NCBI RefSeq assembly: GCF_000012965.1
Contig: NC_007575.1
Span: 496,001 to 560,000 of the forward strand
From: Sulfurimonas denitrificans DSM 1251
Lineage (GTDB): Bacteria > Campylobacterota > Campylobacteria > Campylobacterales > Sulfurimonadaceae
Length of the DNA: 64,000 nt
Reading direction: 5' to 3'
Shown here piece by piece: positions 27,250 to 36,533 of the stretch. Each line of letters starts with the position of its first letter. The first letter of the stretch is position 1. The translations under genes were made by a program, and so were the position numbers. The notes below the pieces were generated by a model. It had not been told where the DNA came from. It did not search any database and saw nothing but the letters and a program-made list of their open reading frames with translations.

Positions 27250-28844
27250 CACCAAATCAGAGACTTATAATAGCGGTATTGTTATCGTTTGTATTTTTCA
27301 TAGCATATACAGCAATTTATCCAACGGAACAGCCAACAGAAACGGCACAGGTACAAAACAGCACAGAACAAAAAGTAGAGCTTAAAGAGGCTCCAAAAGT
27401 TGAAGATATTGTTGGACATAAAATATCTGCGCAAGAGGCAACAATTGCAAATGATTTAAGTACTCTTACAACACTCAAGAGTAATGATTTTATACTAAAG
27501 ATAGACACTCTTGGTCGTATCTCATCAAAAGTGCTTCTACAAGAGATGTACAATACTAATGATAATGTACATGCACAACTAATACCACAGAGTGGAACAA
27601 AACCTCTTTTTATCAGATTTTTAGATCCAGCTTTAAATGAAGAGGCTACAAAAATTCCTTATACTGCAGATATATCTGAAATAAATCTGCAAGATACTCC
27701 TCAAAAAGTTGTTTTAACTCAAAAATTATCTAACTTGACAGTAACAAAAGAGATAACTTTCTATGCTGATGGACATTATGATGTTGATGTTTCATTAACT
27801 CAGGATAAGAGATACTTCATCTACTTGGGACAAAGACCAAAAGTGAATGAAAAAGAGCAGATGATGGCGGCGGTAGGTGCCCTTATCTATAACGATGAAG
27901 AGTTACTTACAATCATTGAAGATGGTGATGCAAATGAGAGAAAAAGCTATAGCCACATTGAGTTAGCTGCTGCGTTTGATCAATACTCAGCATCTATCAT
28001 GTATGGTTTTTCAAAAGATACAAATATCATAATTGATAGAGACAGAGACAGTAACCCAATAGTATATTTTGAAGCAGTGCAAAATATGAAATTTAGTGGC
28101 TATATTGGTCAAAAAAGATATAAAACATTACATGCAATAAAACCTATTTTGACAAATGCTATAGAGTATGGTTGGTTTACATTTGCTTCAAAACCTCTAT
28201 TTCAGCTTCTGATGTGGCTGCATGGTCTAATTGGGAACTGGGGTTGGTCAATTGTTGCGCTTACAGTTTTAATTAGAGTAGTTCTCTATCCTTTGACATA
28301 CAAAGGTATGGTTTCTATGCAAAAGATGAAAGATATAGCACCTCAAGTTAAAGCTCTTCAGGCAAAATATAAGGGTGATCCTCAGCGAATGAATGCTGCT
28401 GTTATGGATATGTATAAAAAACATGGAGCAAATCCACTTGGTGGATGTCTCCCTATGTTACTTCAAATACCAGTGTTTTTTGCAATTTATCGTGTACTTT
28501 TAAATGCGGTTGAACTTCAAGGTGCACCTTGGATGCTATGGGTAAATGACCTCTCAAGAATGGACTCAACTTTTGTTCTTCCTATTCTTATGGGTGCTTC
28601 TATGTACTATCAGCAAAAACTTACACCTAGTAATTTTACAGATCCTCTTCAAGAGAAGATATTTAAGTTTTTACCTATAATATTTACATTCTTCTTTATA
28701 ACGTTCCCTTCAGGTTTAGTACTTTATTGGTTTGTAAATAACATGTTCTCAATCGGACAGCAGTTCATAGTAAATCAACAGTTTAAAAATGCAAAAGATG
28801 CTCAGATTGCTGCACACAAGAATGTGGAGAAAAAAGATGATTAA
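27234..28844 (+). CDS. yidC: membrane protein insertase YidC
   Basis: A 536-residue gram-negative type YidC with an N-terminal membrane helix, a large periplasmic domain (about 50-330), and a C-terminal five-helix insertase core from LIGNWGWSIVALTVLIRVVL. The conserved positively charged groove arginine lies in that helix (LIRVVLYPL), and the segment NPLGGCLPMLLQIPVFFAIY is typical. The start is GTG 27234; ATG 27246 is an alternative. It overlaps jag by eight bases. Confidence 0.95.
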   Translation: MFDKMTPNQRLIIAVLLSFVFFIAYTAIYPTEQPTETAQVQNSTEQKVELKEAPKVEDIVGHKISAQEATIANDLSTLTTLKSNDFILKIDTLGRISSKVLLQEMYNTNDNVHAQLIPQSGTKPLFIRFLDPALNEEATKIPYTADISEINLQDTPQKVVLTQKLSNLTVTKEITFYADGHYDVDVSLTQDKRYFIYLGQRPKVNEKEQMMAAVGALIYNDEELLTIIEDGDANERKSYSHIELAAAFDQYSASIMYGFSKDTNIIIDRDRDSNPIVYFEAVQNMKFSGYIGQKRYKTLHAIKPILTNAIEYGWFTFASKPLFQLLMWLHGLIGNWGWSIVALTVLIRVVLYPLTYKGMVSMQKMKDIAPQVKALQAKYKGDPQRMNAAVMDMYKKHGANPLGGCLPMLLQIPVFFAIYRVLLNAVELQGAPWMLWVNDLSRMDSTFVLPILMGASMYYQQKLTPSNFTDPLQEKIFKFLPIIFTFFFITFPSGLVLYWFVNNMFSIGQQFIVNQQFKNAKDAQIAAHKNVEKKDD

Positions 28845-29841
28845 GATAGAGTCCACAACTTTAGAGCAGGCATGTAAAGATGCCGCTTTGGCGTTAGAGT
28901 GCTCTGCTAGTGAGTTAGCAATTGAGATTGTTCAATCTCCAAGTAAAGGCTTTATGGGGCTTTTTAAAAAGAGTGCAATTATAGTAGCTGCAAAAAAGAC
29001 AAAAGATAAAATTTCACAGCAGACTCAAAAAACTCAAGATATCTCCGTGGGTACAAAACCAGCTCCTTTTATTAAAAAAGATAAACATGTAGAAGATAGA
29101 GTTGAATCAAAGCCTGAACCAAAAAAAGAGTTTAAGGCAGAGGTAAAAAAAGAGTATAAATCAGAGCCAAAACCAGAGTATAAATCAGAGCCAAAACCAG
29201 ATTATAAACCTAAGAAAGAGTCTCCAAAACAGCATCATAATATTGTAAATGATACCATTATGCCTCAGTCTTTTGTAAGTATGCAAGATGATGATGATGA
29301 TTACAATATAGAAGATATTAACTATACAGCAGATTATGATGAAGATGAAGATTATAATGAAAACAAAAAGGCAAAAATAAGTGCTTATGAAGTCTCGAAA
29401 AATGTTGAAAAAGAGATAAATCAACTATTTGAATCAATCTGTTTTAATATTGAAAAAATAGAAGTTACTCCTTATGATGAAAATACTCTTCTTATTGAGT
29501 TTAAGGGTGAAGACGCTGCACTTCTTATAGGCAAAGAGGGTTACAGATATAAAGCGCTATCATATATGATTTTTAATTGGATAAATACAAAATATCAACT
29601 TCAACTCCGCCTAGAAATAGCAGAGTTTTTAAAAAATCAAGAAGAGTCAGTTGCTAGATATCTTGTAACAGTGTGTGAAAATATCGATAGAGATGGACGT
29701 GCTCAGACAAAAATTCTTGATGGTGTTTTAATCCAGATTGCGCTAAAAGAGCTTAGAGAAAAATATCCAAATAAATATGTAGCAGTTCGCTCTACAAGAG
29801 ATGGACTAAAGTTTATTATTATTAACGATTACCATAACTAA
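28837..29841 (+). CDS. Jag/KhpB-family RNA-binding protein
   Basis: A 334-residue protein with an N-terminal Jag_N domain (KIESTTLEQACKDAALALEC), a long acidic/lysine-proline linker (residues 60-190), a KH domain (about 215-290, with LLIGKEGYRYKALSYM) and a C-terminal R3H domain (about 270-330, ending RSTRDGLKFIIIND). KhpB proteins bind RNA and affect cell envelope synthesis. ATG 28837 is chosen because it gives the canonical Jag_N start; the frame opening at 28789 would lie inside yidC. The linker contains a tandem octapeptide. Confidence 0.88.
   Translation: MIKIESTTLEQACKDAALALECSASELAIEIVQSPSKGFMGLFKKSAIIVAAKKTKDKISQQTQKTQDISVGTKPAPFIKKDKHVEDRVESKPEPKKEFKAEVKKEYKSEPKPEYKSEPKPDYKPKKESPKQHHNIVNDTIMPQSFVSMQDDDDDYNIEDINYTADYDEDEDYNENKKAKISAYEVSKNVEKEINQLFESICFNIEKIEVTPYDENTLLIEFKGEDAALLIGKEGYRYKALSYMIFNWINTKYQLQLRLEIAEFLKNQEESVARYLVTVCENIDRDGRAQTKILDGVLIQIALKELREKYPNKYVAVRSTRDGLKFIIINDYHN
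29152..29199 (+). repeat. 24-bp tandem repeat in jag linker
   Basis: Two perfect 24-bp copies (29152-29175 and 29176-29199) encode EYKSEPKP twice, with a third partial copy following. The repeat is in frame, so copy changes alter linker length only. Confidence 0.85.
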
Positions 29842-29844
29842 GAG

Positions 29845-31185
29845 ATGAGTGAAGATACAATAAGTGCCATTGCAACCGCAAATGGCATAGGCTCCATAGC
29901 AATTATCCGCATAAGCGGAGATAGAGCTTTGGAGATAGCTTCAAAAATTACCCACAAAGATAATTTTACCCCACGATACGCATCATTGTCCAACATATAT
30001 GACTTTCATGGCGAGTTAATAGATGAAGCAATAGTTATTTACTTTAAAGCACCGTTTTCTTTTACTGCGGAGGATGTTGTTGAGATTCAGTGTCATGGCG
30101 GGTTTATCGTCGCTCAGAGTATTTTAAAGACGACACTTTTGCATGGTGCTAGACTTGCAACTGCTGGGGAGTTTTCAAAACGTGCTTTTTTTAATGGTCG
30201 AATCGATTTAAGCAAGGCTGAAGCTATTGCACAGCTAATTGAGGCAAAAAGTGAAGATGCTGCAAAAATTTTAGCACAGCAGATGAAGGGTTCACTCAAA
30301 GAGTATGTGGAAAAAATCAGAGATGATCTTATCCATATACTTGCTTATTCAGAGGTTAGTATTGATTATGCAGAAGAGGATTTGCCAGAGGATTTGGTTA
30401 TGCAGATTCAAGCAAAACTCAAAGAGTTGAAAACTTCTCTCAACAAAACACTTCAGGCAAGCAAGGCTAGAGAAGGGCTAATGCAGGGCTTTAAGGTGGC
30501 AATTATTGGGAAACCAAATGTTGGGAAAAGTTCACTTCTTAACGCACTTCTTAACTATAACCGTGCAATAGTTAGTGATATAGCTGGGACTACAAGAGAT
30601 ACTATAGAAGAGCAGGTTAAAATCGGTACGCACCTTATCCGCATAGTCGATACTGCGGGTATAAGAGAAGCTAGTGATGAGATAGAGAGAATAGGGATAG
30701 AGCGCTCATTAGAAGCAATAAATGAGAGTGATATAGTCATAGCACTCTTTGATGCTTCTAGAGTTGCCGATTATGAAGATGAGCAGATTTTATCGCTAAT
30801 AGAGTCAAAGGCAGGAAGCAAAAATGTTCTACATGTTAAAAATAAGATAGATTTAGAAGAGAAATTTTATAGATCTTCTTTAGAGTTTGATATAGAGATA
30901 AACTCTAAGGAGGGCGTTGAAGAGCTGATTTTAGCGCTAGAGAATATTATGAATCAAGCAAACACTTCAGATGAGATGATGCTGATTTCTCAAAGACAGA
31001 TAGGTGCAGTTCAAAACACTCTTAACTACATAGATGAGGCATTTGAGCCACTGCAGGAACAAGAACTTGAGATATTCTCTTTTAATCTAAATGAAGCAAT
31101 AAAAGAGATAGCTTCAATCACAAGACCATTTGAAAATGATGAGATGTTAGATAAGATGTTTGGTTCTTTTTGTCTAGGAAAATAG
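29845..31185 (+). CDS. mnmE: tRNA modification GTPase MnmE
   Basis: A 446-residue GTPase that, with MnmG, installs the 5-carboxymethylaminomethyl group on wobble uridine of tRNA. It has the N-terminal tetrahydrofolate-binding domain (1-118), the helical domain, an inserted G domain with GKPNVGKSSLLNALL near residue 218 and DTAGIREA near residue 267, and the C-terminal catalytic C-x-GK (CLGK). Its stop overlaps the next gene's GTG by one base. Confidence 0.96.
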   Translation: MSEDTISAIATANGIGSIAIIRISGDRALEIASKITHKDNFTPRYASLSNIYDFHGELIDEAIVIYFKAPFSFTAEDVVEIQCHGGFIVAQSILKTTLLHGARLATAGEFSKRAFFNGRIDLSKAEAIAQLIEAKSEDAAKILAQQMKGSLKEYVEKIRDDLIHILAYSEVSIDYAEEDLPEDLVMQIQAKLKELKTSLNKTLQASKAREGLMQGFKVAIIGKPNVGKSSLLNALLNYNRAIVSDIAGTTRDTIEEQVKIGTHLIRIVDTAGIREASDEIERIGIERSLEAINESDIVIALFDASRVADYEDEQILSLIESKAGSKNVLHVKNKIDLEEKFYRSSLEFDIEINSKEGVEELILALENIMNQANTSDEMMLISQRQIGAVQNTLNYIDEAFEPLQEQELEIFSFNLNEAIKEIASITRPFENDEMLDKMFGSFCLGK

Positions 31186-31577
31186 TGAAATACATTGCAA
31201 TAGATTTAGGGCTCAAGCGCATAGGGCTTGCATACTCCGCTCATAAAGATTTGGTAACCCCACTCAAAGCGGTAGAGAGAAAAAACAGAGACCAAGCAGC
31301 AAGAGATGTTAAAAAAACGCTTATAGAGTGGGAAGTTGATGCTGTTGTGGTTGGTATCCCACTTGGTGGCAGCAGTGAAGATGAGATGAGAAGAAGAGTC
31401 GCTCATTTTATGAATCTTGTTGCATTTGAGGGAGAGATATTTTATCAAGATGAGAGTAATTCATCTATTGAAGCAGAATCTATGATGCGAGGCGAGATAA
31501 AATATATAAGAGATGGTCGTATAGACTCTATCTCTGCTATGATAATTTTGCAGAGATACCTAAGACAAAAATGCTAA
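31185..31577 (+). CDS. ruvX: YqgF/RuvX family nuclease
   Basis: A 130-residue RNase H-like protein, a putative Holliday junction resolvase or 16S rRNA pre-processing factor. The signature is YIAIDLGLKRIGLAYS at the N-terminus, followed by VVVGIPLGGSSED near residue 60 and DSISAMIIL at the end. GTG 31185 is chosen; the open frame begins earlier at 31170 inside mnmE. It is coupled to mnmE and overlaps the convergent GGDEF/EAL gene by 18 bases. Confidence 0.85.
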   Translation: MKYIAIDLGLKRIGLAYSAHKDLVTPLKAVERKNRDQAARDVKKTLIEWEVDAVVVGIPLGGSSEDEMRRRVAHFMNLVAFEGEIFYQDESNSSIEAESMMRGEIKYIRDGRIDSISAMIILQRYLRQKC

Positions 31578-33683
31578 CAAATCATCTAGCGATAGAGGTC
31601 TGCTATATAGATAGCCCTGTGTCATATCGCAATTTAGTCCATCTAGTATAAGCTTTTGCTCCTCATTTTCAACGCCCTCAGCTACTGTAGTTAGTTTAAA
31701 AGATTTGGCGAGTGCGATAATTGCGTTAACGATACTTTTTGAATCTTCATCAATCTCTAGCTCCTTTATAAACTCTCTATCTATCTTTAATGTGTCAATA
31801 GGGAGTTTTTTTAAGTATGACATTGAAGAGTATCCTGTTCCAAAGTCATCTATAGATATTTTTACGCCTAACATTTTTATCTTCTTTAAAATATCCACGA
31901 CATGATCAATATTTTGCATAATAGAGGTTTCTGTTATCTCAAATTCCACCAAAGATGGCTCAATACCACTCTCTTTTAAAAGTGTTCTTGCTTCATCATA
32001 AAAAGATTCATGCTCTAACTGTTTTCCAGAGACATTGATAGAGATACTAATTGGAGATGAGAGTTTTGAGTTGATGATTTTTAAATCATTAAGGGCTTGT
32101 TTCATAACCCAACTTCCTATCTCATTTATATAGCTAGACTCTTCTGCTATTGGTATAAATTTATCGGGTGCAATGAATCCCAAATCTTTGTCTATCCATC
32201 TAATTAGAGCTTCAACACCTATAGTTTTACCATGCTCAAATGAGTATTTTGGTTGGTAATTTAAAAAAAAGCTGTTGTTTGTTATTGCATATCTTAATTT
32301 TGTATCTAACTCCAAACGATACATGGCATCTTGATTCATCATATCGTTAAAATATCTAAATGTATTTTTCCCTCTGTTTTTTGATTCATACATTGCTGCA
32401 TCTGCATTTTTTAGCAAATCATTATAGTTTTCGCCATTTTGAGGGTAGAGACTTATCCCAATGCTCCAACTTACATTTACTTCTCTATTTTGAACTTTTA
32501 TAGGATCTTTTACACTGCATAAGATAGTGTTTGCCAATTGGGAGATAGTAAGTAAATTTTCATATGGAGCTAGAATTACAAATTCATCTCCACCAAGCCT
32601 TGAGATTATACTATCTTGTGAAATAATCTCTTTTAGCTTTGCAGCTATCTCTATAAGCAAAAGGTCTCCTATCTGATGACCAAGTGAGTCGTTTACCCAT
32701 TTGAAATTATCTAAATCTAAAAATAAAATAGCAAAAGTTTCATTGTTGTAGTGAGTAGATTTGATGTAAGCTTCTACCTCCTGTTGAAAAAGCTTTGCAT
32801 TTGGAAGTTTTGTTAGAAAATCATAAAATGCAAGCTGATGAATCTTCTCTTCTTTGTTTTTAGCCTCAGTTATGTCGCGAGACATTCCAATGTAGTTTAC
32901 AATATCTTGATTTTTGTCTCTTACGCATATAATAGTCTGCTCTATAGCGTAGAGTGAGCCATCTTTTTTTCTATCCCAAAGTTCATCACGCCATAAATCA
33001 TTACTGAGCAGACTAGACCACATGTTTTTATAAAACTCTTCATCTCCCCAGCCAGAGCTTAGAAGTTTTGGATTTTTTCCTATAATCTCTTCTTTAGAGT
33101 ATCCTGTTAGTTTTTCAAAAGATTTGTTTACAGAGACAATGTTATTGTTTTTATCTGTAATAACTATGCCATCAGATGAGTATTTAAAAACATTTGACGC
33201 AATCTCTAGCTCCTTTTCATGCTCAACTCTCTCTGTTATATCATGAACAGTTCCAATGGATTTTACTACATTACCACTCTCATCAAGTTTATGAACGCAT
33301 CTCTCTTCAACATATTTTAGTTTTTTATCTTTTGTAATTATGCGATGTATGATACTGTATGGGCTTTTGTCTTCCAATGATTTAATGTAAGCATCATTTA
33401 CAAGGGAGCGGTCATCTTCATGTACAAATGTAAAAAAGTTTTCATAAGATGGTTTTACCTCTTTTGGTTTGAGTCCAAATATTCTATAAGTTTCATCTGA
33501 CCAAAAAAGTTCATTTGTGTTTATATTAAGCTTCCAATGACCTATCTGTGCGATTTCTTGAGCTTCATTTAGGTTTCTTATGAGGCTTTTAATCGTTTCT
33601 ATGTCTATATTACTCTGATCAACTATAGAATCGCTGTTAATACCATAAAACGCAAACGAATCATCATTGTGATTATTTATCAA
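31560..33683 (-). CDS. PAS-PAS-GGDEF-EAL signalling protein
   Basis: A 707-residue cytoplasmic c-di-GMP enzyme. Two PAS domains occupy about residues 25-155 and 160-275, the GGDEF domain about 280-440 with intact SRLGGDEFVIL, and the EAL domain about 460-700 with VEALIRW and the metal-site segment ISIDDFGTGYSSMSYL. Both catalytic signatures are intact, so it may make or break c-di-GMP; the net activity cannot be told. No membrane helix is present. Confidence 0.93.
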   Translation of the reverse strand: MINNHNDDSFAFYGINSDSIVDQSNIDIETIKSLIRNLNEAQEIAQIGHWKLNINTNELFWSDETYRIFGLKPKEVKPSYENFFTFVHEDDRSLVNDAYIKSLEDKSPYSIIHRIITKDKKLKYVEERCVHKLDESGNVVKSIGTVHDITERVEHEKELEIASNVFKYSSDGIVITDKNNNIVSVNKSFEKLTGYSKEEIIGKNPKLLSSGWGDEEFYKNMWSSLLSNDLWRDELWDRKKDGSLYAIEQTIICVRDKNQDIVNYIGMSRDITEAKNKEEKIHQLAFYDFLTKLPNAKLFQQEVEAYIKSTHYNNETFAILFLDLDNFKWVNDSLGHQIGDLLLIEIAAKLKEIISQDSIISRLGGDEFVILAPYENLLTISQLANTILCSVKDPIKVQNREVNVSWSIGISLYPQNGENYNDLLKNADAAMYESKNRGKNTFRYFNDMMNQDAMYRLELDTKLRYAITNNSFFLNYQPKYSFEHGKTIGVEALIRWIDKDLGFIAPDKFIPIAEESSYINEIGSWVMKQALNDLKIINSKLSSPISISINVSGKQLEHESFYDEARTLLKESGIEPSLVEFEITETSIMQNIDHVVDILKKIKMLGVKISIDDFGTGYSSMSYLKKLPIDTLKIDREFIKELEIDEDSKSIVNAIIALAKSFKLTTVAEGVENEEQKLILDGLNCDMTQGYLYSRPLSLDDLLAFLS

Positions 33684-33771
33684 AGTAAAACACCTTAGTA
33701 TAATTTTTTAGAATTTTACAGGATAATCAGTAACAATAAAATTAATAATTGTTCTTCTAAAATTATCACAA

Positions 33772-34425
33772 CTACATTAAAACCCTTTTGCTTAATGCTT
33801 CTATGTTGTTGCTGTTTCCAAGAACTACTAAAATATCACCTGCTTCAAGAATATCGTTTTTATTAAATGAGGTATGCCATTCGCCTTGATGTTTATATGC
33901 GATAGGTTTAACATCAAACTCATTTTTAAATATTGGCGATAAGATGGAGGTTCCAACCCACAAAGAGTTAACAGCCATTTTAGCAATTTTCATGGTTATG
34001 GATAAATCAATAGTTTCATAATTCATATTTTCAACTATTGTCTTAACTAGTTTTTTTGCTGATTCCATCTCTGGATATATAACTTTAGCAGCACCTAATT
34101 TGGATAAAATTTGACCATGAACCTGTGTAATTGCTTTTGCCACAACTGTTTTAATGCCTAGTTCTTTTAGCGCCATTACTGTGAGAATACTTGCTTCAAT
34201 ATTTTCTCCTATGCTGAGAATTGCCATCTCTGCATCTGCTATTCCAGCTTCATAAAGTGCTTTTGGGTCTGATGAGTCAAGTGCAATCGCATCTTGAACA
34301 AACTCGCTTATATCTCTAGCTTTCTCTTCATCATTATCTATGGCGATAACCGCCTCTCCTTGTTGTGCTAACCCCTTGGCTACATGGTATCCAAATCTTC
34401 CTAGTCCAATAACAACATATGTCAT
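33772..34425 (-). CDS. TrkA/KtrA potassium-channel regulatory subunit
   Basis: A 217-residue RCK protein that controls a TrkH/KtrB potassium channel. It has an N-terminal NAD-binding Rossmann RCK_N domain (YVVIGLGRFGYHVAKGLAQQ) and a C-terminal RCK_C domain (about 135-217, ending GDILVVLGNS). It is intact, but the channel gene just upstream is broken and overlaps its start by four bases, so its partner may be encoded elsewhere or lost. Confidence 0.92.
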   Translation of the reverse strand: MTYVVIGLGRFGYHVAKGLAQQGEAVIAIDNDEEKARDISEFVQDAIALDSSDPKALYEAGIADAEMAILSIGENIEASILTVMALKELGIKTVVAKAITQVHGQILSKLGAAKVIYPEMESAKKLVKTIVENMNYETIDLSITMKIAKMAVNSLWVGTSILSPIFKNEFDVKPIAYKHQGEWHTSFNKNDILEAGDILVVLGNSNNIEALSKRVLM

Positions 34426-34851
34426 ATAATCACCTTTGCTTCTGCGAATTTGATACGCGTTTTAATCGCTTTTCCTACTATTACCACAGTAAATGCAAAA
34501 ACTCCGATTCTGCCCATTAACATAAGCAGTATTATGTTGAGTTTGCCAATATCACTAAAGAGTGCACTATAGCTAAGTGACCCACCATCTCCTGTTGATA
34601 TGCCAACTGTTGCAAATGCTGAACATGTTTCAAAAAGAGTTCTAATAAAATGTAGATTTTCACTTTCATTTAAAATAACAGTTGAAACTAAGATATAAAA
34701 AGGTCACACAAATTGCAGATGTTGAAGTAAATAGCGCATCTATGATAGTAAGTTCTCCATTATGGGCAAAAGGAAGCATCAGTAAAAAAGCACCTATCCC
34801 AATTAGAATAACAAAGCTCATAAAGATTATTTTAACATCTTGCGTTTGCAT
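34422..34851 (-). pseudogene. TrkH/KtrB potassium channel, internally deleted and frameshifted
   Basis: The first 52 residues (to FTSTSAICVT, the family's first pore loop) read in one frame from ATG 34851. They then run into a shifted stop after FLYLSFNCYFK. The C-terminal about 80 residues, including the last pore loop ATVGISTG and MGRIGVFAFTVV, continue in another frame to 34422. A normal KtrB has about 440 residues, so about 300 residues are missing at a junction near 34696-34706. Either a real deletion or an assembly collapse explains this. Confidence 0.85.
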
Positions 34852-34862
34852 AAATTTCTCTT

Positions 34863-35552
34863 TTAGTTATTGCAACAAAATCTATAACCGATACCAGACT
34901 CTGTTTTTATATACGTTGGTCTTGTGCTGTTTTGTTCTATCTTTTTTCTAAGTGTGTTTACATACGTTCTAAGATACTGCATCTCACTTTGATATCCAAC
35001 TCCCCAAACCTCTTTGAGTATCTGTTTGTGGGTAAGTGTTTTGTTTGCATTTAGTAAAAAATACTTAAGAAGTTCAAACTCAATTGGTGTGAGTTTAAGT
35101 TGTTCGTTTTTAAAAAATATATCTCTTGAGGCTATATCCATCTCTAGCTCGGCACAAGTGATTTTGCTAGAGATATTTTCTCCACTAATACTGCGTCTAA
35201 GATTTGCTCTGATTCTGGCTAAGAGCTCATTTACCGAGAAAGGTTTTGTTATGTAGTCATCCGCTCCTGCATCAAGAGCCGCAACAATCTCTTTTTCATC
35301 ATCTCTTGCACTAAGAACAACTATTGTAACTTTTGAAATCTCTCTTATTTCTCTTATAAACTCTTTTCCATCACCATCAGGTAAGCCCAAATCTACCAGA
35401 AGCAGGTCGGAAGAGTGTGTTAAAAAAAGCATCATGGCATTTTTTTTGTTATCACAAGAGATATAGTTTAGATTATGCTCTCTAAATGTAATTTCTAAAA
35501 GTTTTTTTACAGATGAATCATCTTCTATGATTTGGATAAGGTAGTTTTTCAT
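34863..35552 (-). CDS. KdpE-like response regulator
   Basis: A 229-residue OmpR-family regulator. The receiver domain (1-120) has the acidic pair EDD, the phosphorylatable aspartate in LLLVDLGLPDGDG near residue 54, and a conserved K in TKPFS. The winged helix (about 130-229) closely resembles KdpE (THKQILKEVWGVGY). Upstream is a KdpD-like kinase, and downstream are trkH/trkA-type genes rather than kdpFABC, so it likely responds to potassium or osmotic signals. Confidence 0.9.
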   Translation of the reverse strand: MKNYLIQIIEDDSSVKKLLEITFREHNLNYISCDNKKNAMMLFLTHSSDLLLVDLGLPDGDGKEFIREIREISKVTIVVLSARDDEKEIVAALDAGADDYITKPFSVNELLARIRANLRRSISGENISSKITCAELEMDIASRDIFFKNEQLKLTPIEFELLKYFLLNANKTLTHKQILKEVWGVGYQSEMQYLRTYVNTLRKKIEQNSTRPTYIKTESGIGYRFCCNN

Positions 35553-36314
35553 ACTAAATTTGCCTTTTTTAAAATAGGTAATTTTGCTTCAATAAGTACA
35601 CCGTTGTTTATGGCACTAGCTTTTATCTCTCCTCCATGAAGAGTGACTATGCTTTTGCATATTGCCAGACCTATACCGCTTCCTGAGATGTCGTTTGAGT
35701 CTTCAAGACGATAAAATTTATCAAAAATATTTTTTAATTTTCTCTCATCAATATAACTGCTTTGGTTAAAAACTTCTATTTTTAGACTATTTTTAGAGTC
35801 TATGATATGTAAAGAAACTTTCGTGTTATTTACAGAGAATTTAAAAGCATTGTCGAGTAAGTTTACAAGGAGCTGTTTTAGTAAAATATTGTCACCCCAA
35901 AAAAGTCTGAAATCCTCAATTTTTATATCTAAGAGATCATCTTGAAGTTTATCTGCAAACTCTTCTAGAGCAACGCCTATAATATCTTCAAAATCACACC
36001 AATCAAATTTTAAATCTATATTTAGGCTTGAGAGCCTTGTGCTGTCTAATATGTTTGTGATTAATCTTTTCATCCTGATTGAGGCATAATTTATATCATC
36101 AAGAAGATTTTTTCTTCCTTGTTCATCTAGGTTTGAGTTTGATAAGAGAAGGTTTGTAGTACCTATGATGGTTGAGAGAGGTGTACGTAAATCATGAGAG
36201 ATGATATTTAAGAGGTTGATGAAACATGTGGCTGATAAGTGTAATGAGAAGTAAAATTCCAAATGCTTTGAGTAGATAAGTGTATATGTTGTTTTTAAGA
36301 GGAGATTTTTTCAT
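35549..36314 (-). pseudogene. KdpD-like sensor kinase, internally deleted and frameshifted
   Basis: From ATG 36314 the frame reads a short membrane segment (KAFGILLLITLISHMFHQPL) and then stops. The remaining 3' part, 35549 to about 36225, reads an intact histidine kinase core in another frame: IISHDLRTPLSTI with the phosphoacceptor histidine, and GSGIGLAICKSIV with the ATP lid. The DUF4118 helices and input domain expected between are missing, near 36205-36225. The open frame from ATG 36262 is probably not a native start. Active residues are kept, so a residual kinase could still be made if initiation occurs internally. Confidence 0.75.
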
Positions 36315-36394
36315 TAAGCGTTTGGCAGTTTTAGCAAGACAGCTATACTTAAGAGGGCTATCACACAAATCATTGCAATATCTTGTATTGGCAT
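36314..36394 (-). CDS. 26-residue membrane peptide (KdpF-like)
   Basis: A 26-residue ORF, IAMICVIALLSIAVLLKLP in its core, is one membrane helix. ATG 36394 follows an AAGAGA site, and the TAA stop overlaps the ATG of the kinase gene by one base, so it is coupled. The place in a potassium operon recalls KdpF, the 29-residue stabiliser of KdpABC, although no kdpABC is present. Function is inference. Confidence 0.5.
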   Translation of the reverse strand: MPIQDIAMICVIALLSIAVLLKLPNA

Positions 36395-36533
36395 AATCTC
36401 TTCTTCATTTTAATTTTTAGGGCTGTTTTTATGAACAGTTGACTATAAAATTATAATTAATAAGGCATTAATAAGTTGTCAATAAAGTTTTAAAAATATA
36501 AAGATTTTATAAAGGGCACCTCTAAAGATAGAA

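Noticed and set aside
35549-36262. Short intact histidine kinase starting at ATG 36262
   Set aside because: Its first 14 residues are an out-of-frame reading of the membrane segment of the longer gene at 36314, so it is better read as a frameshifted pseudogene.
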